Assembly (NCBI GenBank): GCA_028821475.1
Contig: JAPPGB010000071.1
Location: 42,564 to 106,563, forward strand
Origin: Spirochaetaceae bacterium
GTDB lineage: Bacteria; Spirochaetota; Spirochaetia; SZUA-6; Bin103
Direction of reading: 5' to 3'
Length of the DNA stretch: 64,000 bases
Of this stretch, positions 41,822 to 49,032 are shown one piece after another. Under the pieces are notes generated by a model. It was not told the DNA's origin. It saw only the letters and a list, made by a program, of their open reading frames with translations, and did not search any database. The translations under genes and the position numbers were made by a program. Numbering within the stretch: position 1 is the first letter of the stretch; each line of letters starts with the position of its first letter.

Positions 41822-42058
41822 AGCGCCGGTATCCAAGTGGCCCGGCTCACGGCACGCGCTCGCGCTACCATTGCCGATCCGCGCCACGACGTCTTCGGCA
41901 GTGCCGTGACCGGCTGGGCAATCGCCGTCACAATCTCAGGGATGGCCGAGAGTTCGTCGACGAACGGCTTCGCATCTGCCAGCTCGCCTCCGCGGAGCTT
42001 CTTCCACGTGGTAGCATCAGGTCGGTGGCGTCCGTCCGCGGTGTCCCGGCGTTTCCGG

Positions 42059-42977
42059 CTACTGCGTAGTCGCCGCGGCTTCGTTCCAGGAGGTTGACAG
42101 TCGCCGCCGGTATTCGTTGCAGCGGCTCAGTCCGTAGTCGTACCGAGCCGCGTCGCATCGCAAATCGACTACTCGGACACGGAGAGGTGCCGAAAACCGC
42201 TCGTGCACATAGCTCTCGGCGCTGGCGGTCAGGACCCGTTTCTGCTCACTCGACAGCCCGTACATCCGCGCCGTGCCGACCGGACCGACGTCCGGATCCC
42301 GGTAGAGCTTCGCGCCGTACGCGCGGCGAGCGGATCGACGAGCATCCACCCGTCACTTCCGTAGCATTCGGCCAGCACGTGGCCGTCGTCACTCCCGTCA
42401 AGCGCAAACACGATCCGTGCCGGGATCCACTCACCTCGCAGAGCGCACAGCACCCCGGGCCAACTCAGCGCACCAGTCGCTGCCCTTGGCGACGACGAAC
42501 TCCTCCACCCCGCCCCAAATGAAGTCATCGGGCGACGCGTAGTACCCGCCGCGGGCAGAGCGTTCGGGTGCCGGAAGCTACACTTCTATGTCTCTGGAAA
42601 GAATCCCAGCGACATGATCTCGCAGTCCGCCGAATACGCCCCAACGGCAAATTCGGCATAGCGTGCCAAAAATCGGCGCCTCCGACGAAGCTCCGTTGCA
42701 TTGCGGTCACCGGCATCCGGCGAACGCATGAACCTGCCGTCGTTGCATCGCAGATCTCCACCGCACAGTCCTGCACGACCGCATCCACCGTCCGGGAGTG
42801 ATAGATGCGCTCGGCAAGAAGACGATCGTAGGCCCTGATAAAGACTCGACACCCCGCTCTCGGATCCCGCACGAGCTTGCTCCTTACGCTCCCGACACTA
42901 CGACATACAGCATCGCCCCGTAACGGACCAAGTGTCGATGTGGCGCGCACTGCCGCTGCAGTGTGCAACTCTGGCAA
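42059..42977 (-). pseudogene. Decayed transglutaminase-like protein
   Basis: No single frame is intact, but minus-strand frames combine into a transglutaminase/protease-like core. YYASPDDFIWGGVEEFVV and AKGSDWCAELAR (catalytic Cys, near 42471) are in one frame. VLCALRGEWIPARIVFALDG and SDDGHVLAECYGSDGWMLVD with the His and Asp of the triad are in the next. YGAKLYRDPDVGPVGTARMY is in a third. At least three frameshifts and a stop (near 42590) separate the blocks, so this is a dead gene rather than a sequencing slip. The stretch 41822-42058 before it holds only incoherent text. It borders the lower-GC island. Confidence 0.6.
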
Positions 42978-43020
42978 TCCCGCGTTTCAAACCTCCCGAA
43001 ATCTTGACTGGACCGTATAG

Positions 43021-44757
43021 CTACTCTTCGACAACCAATGGCTTGAGGATCTCACGATAGCCCGGTATACGACTAGTATCCACCGACTCGGCCGCTGCAA
43101 GGAGGAGCTTCGCAACGAAACTAAGATCATCAGTCGGAAGCTCAAGCACCTTCTCAATAGGAGGAACCGTCTGTTGCGGACGAAGAAGGCGAAAAGACTC
43201 TGACTCCACTATTCTCTGCCATTCAAGCCTCTGCCAAGCGGCAAGACGTCCTGTAAGCAAGTCTTTGAATCTCGACTCCTTCGTGCACGCGACGAAACAA
43301 ACTCCAGAAGTCCAATATAGACTCGGAACTGCGTGCTCAACTCGAACGACTGCCTTGATAACGGCAAGTGTGAATCTATCGAATACCCCAACACTATTTT
43401 GACCATCTGCCCAGTGATCAAGAATGGACTTTCCCGGGTATCCTGTGGGAAACATCCCATCCAACGCACGCCCTAGCTCTGTTATCTTCTCCGTGCCCCC
43501 CGCAATCGTGGCGTAGATCCCGAATGCGATGACAGCATCTCTCGCGGCTTGCGCACTCACTGGCTGAGAGAGCGCTTCCCTATCCAAAACCGGGATCAGG
43601 CCTCTCGGCGGGTTGCTTGGATCGAATCGATCGCCCCCCTGAGTGTAAAGGTCTGACAAATGTGATTGGGCTTCAAGGTACTCCTTGTAATGTTCAACGA
43701 ATCTAGTGACATCATGGTTTACTACGGCCTGTCTAATGTGCTTCGTCCGACGGTCGATCTCCATCACTGGGATCGGTCCCCGCCCCAGACGATCTTCAAA
43801 CGTCTCACTGATTCCTACGTCGATCCCGAGAGTGACTTCTATCCTCGCTAGCATGTACCAGACGATATCGATGTGCCCGAGGGGCAGTTCGCGAATCGTG
43901 GAAGGGGGCTCTGGATTACTGCAGGAACCAGCGTCCAGGCTGATTGCTGTGCCGTACATCGTGCCACCGCCCTCCCCTGCACGCGAAAGCACCCACAACA
44001 CCGAATGACGGACCACTCGATGGCAATACGCAGAACGTAGGCTTTCGTCTGGATCAATATCCGACAACGCCTGTACAGCATCTGCAAGCGACCTCAGTGC
44101 ATCGCCTCTATTCCCTGCCTCAAACCCCGCCACTGCTGAGTCCGCACGCAAACCTATTTCGATCGGCGCCATGTCGTGGCCTCCAGCGATAACGGATCTC
44201 GCGGCCGCGGCAGCCTCCAGAAACCACTCCTGCGCTTGTAGCAACTCACCACACTTCGACGCGCAGATGGCCGCCTTGCGTAGCATGAACGCGCGCTCCA
44301 CCAGATTGGACGCCATTTGCATAGCCATGCCTCGGTAAATGGTGAGGGCCGATCCGTAATCGCCATTACGGAAATACACGTTTGCCAGGGCGCGCAAGAG
44401 AATAGGATCATCTCCGACCCTCGCTAGTGCCTCGTGAAGGATCCTGAGCGCACCTGCCGTGTCATTCTGGTACTCATCCCGCATCACCGCCTGAGCCACT
44501 GAACACTGAAGAGAAACTGAGCGTGTTCGCCAACTTCGAGTCGTCACGGCCATTCGCTTGTAGCGCATCGCCACGTCAGCAGCTTCGAACCGCTCTTGAT
44601 CACTCCGCCTTTGCTGAGCCCAAGGCCCGCTGATGATGTCGTGGTAGTCCGAATATGATGGATCTATCGGTGTAAGCCAAAGCTCTCGCTCGCTTTCGTC
44701 AAGCTGGTCGAGTACGTTGATGATATGCTCTAGCTTCCGTGCAGGAGAGAAAGCCAT
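43021..44757 (-). CDS. Large helical-repeat (TPR-like) protein next to a Cap4-like nuclease
   Basis: This 578-residue soluble protein has no family I can name. The middle is rich in paired amphipathic helices with TPR-like wording (ALRILHEALARVGDDPILLR then ALANVYFRNGDYGSALTIYR, and AAICASKCGELLQAQEWFLE). No catalytic motif stands out. The start overlaps the end of the preceding nuclease reading frame by 28 bases, suggesting coupled translation and a joint role, perhaps as sensor or scaffold. GC content and codon use are visibly more relaxed than in the window at large, fitting horizontal transfer. A regulatory or target-recognition role is only an inference from context. Confidence 0.7.
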   Translation of the reverse strand: MAFSPARKLEHIINVLDQLDESERELWLTPIDPSYSDYHDIISGPWAQQRRSDQERFEAADVAMRYKRMAVTTRSWRTRSVSLQCSVAQAVMRDEYQNDTAGALRILHEALARVGDDPILLRALANVYFRNGDYGSALTIYRGMAMQMASNLVERAFMLRKAAICASKCGELLQAQEWFLEAAAAARSVIAGGHDMAPIEIGLRADSAVAGFEAGNRGDALRSLADAVQALSDIDPDESLRSAYCHRVVRHSVLWVLSRAGEGGGTMYGTAISLDAGSCSNPEPPSTIRELPLGHIDIVWYMLARIEVTLGIDVGISETFEDRLGRGPIPVMEIDRRTKHIRQAVVNHDVTRFVEHYKEYLEAQSHLSDLYTQGGDRFDPSNPPRGLIPVLDREALSQPVSAQAARDAVIAFGIYATIAGGTEKITELGRALDGMFPTGYPGKSILDHWADGQNSVGVFDRFTLAVIKAVVRVEHAVPSLYWTSGVCFVACTKESRFKDLLTGRLAAWQRLEWQRIVESESFRLLRPQQTVPPIEKVLELPTDDLSFVAKLLLAAAESVDTSRIPGYREILKPLVVEE

Positions 44758-45606
44758 TCATCGACATAATTCGCCACGCCGATTGTGCGAAGCACGACGA
44801 GTAGTGCGCTCAACTCCAGGTTATCTCTCTCTTCGCTCGGAAGATTCACGACATTGCGAAAAAGCGCGGCCACAATGTCGGAAGCTCGCTCTCTGTCGCC
44901 GGCCGCCGCTGCTAGCTTGAACTGTGCGAGCTGCAATATCCAAGATGTCTTAGAATCCTCAGGATACATAGGCACATCGACCTTGGCAAACCGAAACAGA
45001 AAAAGGTGTTCGATCAGCGTTGCGGGGTCGATCTAGATCGCCCTTACCACACTCCCATTTAACTCTTTGAATGAGATCTCGGTGTAGTGCGTAGTCGTCG
45101 CGCTCGGCGCAGAACGTCCTCACGACTTCTGGGAACCTATCGCTCTGTAGAATCGCACGAAGCGGTTCGATCTCTTCGCTTGTAGCCCTGGCGCTTACTT
45201 TCTTCCAATACTGTAGCCCGGGCATACCCGCTGGTCGCTCACTGATGGCGCGCTCTGTTCCGATCTCAGAGGTCGTAACGAAAACGAATTCGATCTTTCG
45301 ATCTGTATAGCGGTTGGCGAATCCAACAAACGATCCGACGGCCTTAACGACACTCTCTGATACGAGAGTCACGGGACCCGATCTCGCAGTGTCCTTAACT
45401 TGGGTGGGCCGAAGAACTCCATCGGCAATGAACGCGTAGTCTTCGGCAACCTCTAGAATCAAATATCCGTCGTCCGCAAGATGTAGCCGCTCAAGTGTCG
45501 CAGAGACTACTTGATACGCATAGCCCCGGAGCGCGGCAACTGCTTGGCGCGCAGCATCACCCTTCGGCTCACTGTCGCCCGTGCTGAATACTTCCTCAGT
45601 CGTCAC
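44730..45606 (-). CDS. Cap4-like dsDNA endonuclease-domain protein, interrupted by one frameshift
   Basis: From GTG 45606 (AGAGGA ahead) the text GDAARQAVAALRGYAYQVVS, LEVAEDYAFI, RPTQVKDTARSG and FVGFANRYTDRKIEFVFVTT matches the N-terminal endonuclease domain of Cap4-type (DUF4297) anti-phage proteins; the Asp/Glu and Gln-Val-Lys (69-71) fit its PD-(D/E)xK site. Near 45033 the frame changes: with one base fewer in GATCTAGATC the text continues as DLIDPATLIEHLFLFRFAKV and DVPMYPEDSK to a stop at 44730. About 290 residues in total if repaired. Either the gene is broken or the base is an error. The frame also runs open upstream to 45780 without family-like sequence. The TPR-like gene follows directly. 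Confidence 0.6.
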
Positions 45607-45840
45607 TTCTTCCTCTGACCGACACAAGGGTCGGTTCGAACTAGAGATCGACGTAGACCAATGCGCTATCGGCGCGGAAGGCGGCTGGTTCAGACTCGAT
45701 CTAGGTGGCGGAGCGCGCTGCTCGATGTCCGGTCGAGGACGAAGACGCATCGTTCCACCTGCGCGAATGTACCGTTCCACTTCGCGAGGCTCAAGACCGA
45801 CGCCGACGGCAACGGCGTAGGTCCGCCCGATCCTCTTGTG

Positions 45841-46566
45841 TTACCTCGGTGGCTTCGATCGGGCGTCCGTGTTGCTCAGGTGATCGATTCGGTTCAGGTA
45901 GCGCAGTTGCCGGTGGTCCGGGGTGATCGAGATCCGACTGATTCCGGCGTTGTCATGGACGAAGCGTTCTTGCCACTTCGTATGGAGGGGGATCCCGAAC
46001 AGCGCGCTTACCAGACTTGACCCGGAGCCGCTGTGCAGGATCGCCGCTATCCGGTGATCCGCGTCTCCGTGGTCCTCTTCCAGGTGGGCGATGAACGACA
46101 GCGCGTTGCGATGGGCGAGTTCCAGCATCGCCCGGTCGCCCGCCCAGTCGTGGAACCACCAGCCCCGGTCGGTGACGTCGGCAGGCAACACGTAGCCGGG
46201 GAACGTCGCGCTCATTTCGTTCCGGGTAAGTCCGGGGAGTTGCACGCTGTTCTCGTCTGAGCGCGGCTCCCACACGCCGCCCCACTCGTGAAGGCCGACG
46301 AACACATGCGGAGAGAGATCAAGCAACTCGCCGATGATCCGTGCCGTCTGCAGGGTTCTCAGCATCGGCCCGCAGTAGAGAGTGGTGATGCCCTCGTCCC
46401 GGAGCGATTCGCCGGCCAGCCGTGCTTGCTGCTTGCCGAGGTCGGTCAGCGGCGGGTCCGCCATGCGCGGCGCGGTCACAGCGGGCAGAGCGCCCCCGTG
46501 CGCGGCCAGCGCCTGCTCTCTCAGGTTATTGGCCGACTGGCCGTGCCTGATGAGATACAACTCCAT
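45841..46566 (-). CDS. Histidine phosphatase superfamily protein
   Basis: This is a 241-residue protein of the phosphoglycerate-mutase-like fold. The phospho-His motif LIRHGQSANN is at 5-14. LTDLGKQQARLAGESL and LYCGPMLRTLQTARIIGELL give the Arg pocket, GLHEWGGVWEPR the acid, and AAILHSGSGSSLVSALFG the second His. An insertion at about 110-150 (NEMSATFPGYVLPADVTDRG) separates it from the short CobC-type enzymes. It could be a sugar-phosphate or small-molecule phosphatase; substrate unknown. It is encoded downstream of the sigma factor on the same strand, 72 bases after it. Confidence 0.88.
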   Translation of the reverse strand: MELYLIRHGQSANNLREQALAAHGGALPAVTAPRMADPPLTDLGKQQARLAGESLRDEGITTLYCGPMLRTLQTARIIGELLDLSPHVFVGLHEWGGVWEPRSDENSVQLPGLTRNEMSATFPGYVLPADVTDRGWWFHDWAGDRAMLELAHRNALSFIAHLEEDHGDADHRIAAILHSGSGSSLVSALFGIPLHTKWQERFVHDNAGISRISITPDHRQLRYLNRIDHLSNTDARSKPPR

Positions 46567-46638
46567 GTCGGCGAACGAGGAACAGGCTTGGGCGAGCCTG
46601 AACCAGCCGCCGACAAAGCGGGCGGCCGGCTCAGGGCT

Positions 46639-47541
46639 TCATGCCGAGTTGGCGAAGGCCTCGAGGTGTTGGCTGCGGGAGGGGTGGCGCAGGCGGCGCA
46701 GAGCCTTCTTCTCGATCTGGCGGATGCGCTCCTTGGTGAGCGAGTAGCGCGAGCCGATCTCCTTCAGCGACAGCGGCTGCTTGCCGTTCAGGCCGAAGCG
46801 ACGCACGATGATGTCGGCTTCCTTCTCGGTGAGGGTGGCCAGTACCTTGTTGATCTGATCCTTCAGCGCGCTGTCGTACGCCTGGTCTTCGGGCGACTGG
46901 TACTCGGTGTCGGCCACGAAGTCGCCGATGCTGGAAGCGTCGCGGTCGGTCCCCACCGGGCTGTCGAGCGACACCAGATCACGCGAGATGCTGACCAGCG
47001 ACTCGACGTGGGCGGGGGCCATGTCCACTTCTTTCGCCACCGACGCGAGGTTGGGCTCTGCGGAACGGTCGCCCTGCAACTGCTTGCGGGCCTTCTCGAT
47101 CTGCACCAGCTCGTTGGCGCGGTTCAGCGGCAGGCGGATCATGCGCGACTTCTCGCACACCGCCTTGAGGATTGCCTGGCGGATCCACCACACCGCGTAG
47201 GAAATGAAGTGGTATCCCTTGGTAACGTCGAAACGCTCGACGGCGTTCATCAGGCCGATGTTGCCCTCGCTGATCAGGTCGATCAGCGGCAGGCCCTGGT
47301 TCTGGTACTTCTTGGCGACGTTGACCACGAAGCGCAGGTTGGCCCGCACCAAGTGTTCCTTGGCGGCTTCATCGCCGTCGCGAGCGCGGGTGGCCAAGTC
47401 GACTTCCTGCTCGCGGGTGAGCAACGGTATCCGGTTGATGTCGCGCAGGTACAACGACAGTACGCTGTCGTCGCCGCTGTCCGCGGTGGAGCGCTGCCGG
47501 GTGACGGGCTTACGCGCGCTGGTAGATTTCCTCTGAGGCAT
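46639..47541 (-). CDS. Sigma-70 family RNA polymerase sigma factor (RpoD/RpoS-like, no region 1.1)
   Basis: This is a 300-residue group 1/2 sigma factor. Region 1.2 SVLSLYLRDINRIPLLTREQ is followed by regions 2.1-2.4 DLISEGNIGLMNAVERFDVT, FISYAVWWIRQAI, the region 3 helices (RLPLNRANELVQIEKARKQL) and region 4 with ATLTEKEADIIVRRFGLNG and LKEIGSRYSLTKERIRQIEK. The residues contacting -10 and -35 DNA are standard, matching the TTGACC/TAGGAT-like promoters in the window. The lack of region 1.1 resembles RpoS or short spirochaetal sigma factors; whether it is the primary factor is open. An AT-rich leader (47593-47640) precedes it; an ATG at 47592 is an alternative start. Confidence 0.92.
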   Translation of the reverse strand: MPQRKSTSARKPVTRQRSTADSGDDSVLSLYLRDINRIPLLTREQEVDLATRARDGDEAAKEHLVRANLRFVVNVAKKYQNQGLPLIDLISEGNIGLMNAVERFDVTKGYHFISYAVWWIRQAILKAVCEKSRMIRLPLNRANELVQIEKARKQLQGDRSAEPNLASVAKEVDMAPAHVESLVSISRDLVSLDSPVGTDRDASSIGDFVADTEYQSPEDQAYDSALKDQINKVLATLTEKEADIIVRRFGLNGKQPLSLKEIGSRYSLTKERIRQIEKKALRRLRHPSRSQHLEAFANSA

Positions 47542-47688
47542 AGTCTTTCGTCTCTTCCTGTTTCGGAAGTCGTTAAGCAATTTCCATGCCAACAGGAAGC
47601 AGCCGCTCCGTTACCATTTATTTACTTACTATATAAAACCTTAATGAACGACGACGGGAGCCTGCTCAGGTCGGTGTGTCGCGTGCAG

Positions 47689-47745
47689 TGGGTAACAATG
47701 ACACAGTTGGCAGGTACCGGCCGGTGAACTGTGTCATTCTGACCC
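47689..47745. repeat. Long inverted repeat (possible MITE or insertion-sequence ends)
   Basis: AATGACACAGTT (47697-47708) pairs perfectly with AACTGTGTCATT (47727-47738). An outer TGGGT/ACCCA pair lies on the far sides of 3-base mismatches, so about 20 bases on each side are mirror images around an 18-base centre. It lies in the 270-base space between the sigma-factor start and the SEC-C gene, which otherwise holds only AT-rich promoter-like sequence near 47610-47640. Confidence 0.6.
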
Positions 47746-47793
47746 AGCACCGGTCGCTTGCCGGGGAGAAATGCGCCCAAAGTACGCCATGAC

Positions 47794-47917
47794 AACGCCT
47801 CAGGAACCGATCGCGACCTCTTCACTGGCCGGGACCCTTCCACAACACACCGCGTAACGCCTCAGGAACCGATCGCGACCTCTTCACTGGCCGGGACCCT
47901 TCCACAACACACCGCGT
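47794..47917. repeat. Perfect 62-bp tandem duplication at the 3' end of the SEC-C gene
   Basis: The 62 bases 47794-47855 are repeated without a single difference at 47856-47917. The second copy contains the last 18 codons and the stop of the SEC-C gene; the first copy is the same text beyond the stop. The identity implies a very recent event or slippage in assembly. Confidence 0.9.
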
Positions 47918-48560
47918 ACGGCAGCGCGCTGCCGCACACGCAGGGATCGGCCGCCGACGGCCGGCGCCCGCGCATGAAGTCCACCGCGATGGTATTGCCG
48001 GGCGGCGCACTTGGCAGGCGCAGCAGCGGAAACGGTATCGTCAGGTTCATGAACAGGTCGCGCCGCTGCTCGGTGGTCAGGCCTTCCAGCACGCCGCCGC
48101 GCAGCAACTCGGTAAAGTGTCCCCACAGCAGGTCGCGCAGCATGTCCGATTCGGCCGGGCCCAGCGGCAGCCGTCCGCCTCCGGCGACGTAGCGGGACAG
48201 TTGCAACGAGTGGAATGCCCGCCAGTCGTCCAGAATCCGGTGGTGCTGCCGCGGCATGCCGTAGTCGTTGCTGCAGCGGCGAATGAGGCGCGCCAGCCGC
48301 GCCTGCTTGCGCGTGCGCTGCGCATCCACCCAGCAGCGCAGCGCGGCATCGCGGCGGCCCAGGCGCGCACAGGCGAACCCCAGCGCCCGGAGCGCGGCGG
48401 CCAGCTCCGAGCGCTCGCTGGCGGGACACTCGGCCACGGCGGCGGTGAGCAGTTGCAGGGCCTTGCGATTGCGGTGGCGCCGCAGAGCGCGGCGCCCGTT
48501 GCGGAACTGTTGCCGCGACAACTGTCGCCGCCTCGGCGCCGTCCGGCGTGGCTCTCCCAC
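47862..48560 (-). CDS. SEC-C motif protein with helical N-terminal domain
   Basis: This is a 232-residue protein. The basic N-terminus (RRTAPRRRQLSRQQFRNGRR) leads into helical hairpins resembling a small TPR (ALQLLTAAVAECPASERSEL, LGFACARLGRRDAALRCWVD). The C-terminal DPCVCGSALPYAVCCGR is a SEC-C zinc motif (Cys-x-Cys ... Cys-Cys, with the last His position changed to Cys). SEC-C domains are appended to SecA and to many small proteins that bind ribosomes or partner proteins. The 3' end lies in a 62-bp tandem duplication. Single gene; divergent from groS. Function unknown. Confidence 0.75.
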   Translation of the reverse strand: MGEPRRTAPRRRQLSRQQFRNGRRALRRHRNRKALQLLTAAVAECPASERSELAAALRALGFACARLGRRDAALRCWVDAQRTRKQARLARLIRRCSNDYGMPRQHHRILDDWRAFHSLQLSRYVAGGGRLPLGPAESDMLRDLLWGHFTELLRGGVLEGLTTEQRRDLFMNLTIPFPLLRLPSAPPGNTIAVDFMRGRRPSAADPCVCGSALPYAVCCGRVPASEEVAIGS

Positions 48561-48627
48561 CCCCCGAAGATACCTAGCTCATCGTCCACAGGCCACCGTG
48601 ACCGGCCCCGTCGAGGCTCGGTTTCGG

Positions 48628-48657
48628 TTGACGCCAATTTCGCCGCGTCCGTATATT
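48628..48657 (+). promoter_or_regulatory. Promoter of groS
   Basis: TTGACG (48628-48633) and TATATT (48652-48657) are 18 bases apart, about 60 bases before the start. No CIRCE inverted repeat is visible, so control by HrcA at this promoter is not supported. Confidence 0.65.
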
Positions 48658-48717
48658 GCGCGCGAGCCTTACACGTCAAATCAAACTTCATTCATTTGCT
48701 CACAGGAGGATATAGCC

Positions 48718-48981
48718 ATGACCATCAAGCCTCTCGGTGATCGCGTACTGGTCAAGGTCGAAGAAGCGGACCAGAAGACGGCCGGCGGTATCTACATTCC
48801 GGATACGGCGCAGGAAAAGACCCAGAACGGGGTCGTTCTGGCGATCGGCGACGACGAGGAGATCACCGTCAAGGTCGACGACAAGATCATCTATGACAAG
48901 TACGCGGGCACCACGGTCAAGGTGGGCGACGAGGAGCAGTTGATCCTCAAGGCCGCGGACATCCTGGCGGTGTTCAGCTAA
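48718..48981 (+). CDS. groS: Co-chaperonin GroES
   Basis: This is an 87-residue GroES. The barrel start is IKPLGDRVLVKVEEADQKTA, the mobile loop GGIYIPDTAQEKTQNG docks to GroEL, and the end is LILKAADILAVFS. It is shorter than the usual 95-97 because the roof loop is reduced to GDDEEITVKVDDKIIYDKYA; this short form is what I know from treponemal and borrelial GroES and supports a spirochaetal origin. AGGAGGA lies 7-8 bases before the ATG. It is monocistronic: a strong terminator follows at once and no groL is next to it, as in spirochaetes where the two genes are apart. Confidence 0.97.
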   Translation: MTIKPLGDRVLVKVEEADQKTAGGIYIPDTAQEKTQNGVVLAIGDDEEITVKVDDKIIYDKYAGTTVKVGDEEQLILKAADILAVFS

Positions 48982-49003
48982 GGACCCGCTCCCCTTGTTC
49001 AAG

Positions 49004-49032
49004 AAGCCCGTCAACGTGACGGGCTTTTTTTC
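49004..49032 (+). terminator. Rho-independent terminator of groS
   Basis: AAGCCCGTCA and TGACGGGCTT form a 10-bp stem with a 3-base loop followed by eight T. The minus-strand helicase gene ends inside the hairpin (stop 49011-49013). Confidence 0.92.

Noticed and set aside
44959..45780. Start of the Cap4-like gene at the first in-frame start codon, 45780
   Set aside because: The first 58 codons have no family similarity and are Arg/Pro/Ser-rich. GTG 45606 has a good AGAGGA site and starts just before the conserved domain.
48560..48717. Possible CIRCE heat-shock element before groS
   Set aside because: The TTAGCACTC-N9-GAGTGCTAA pattern is not present in the leader; only a sigma-70 promoter is visible.
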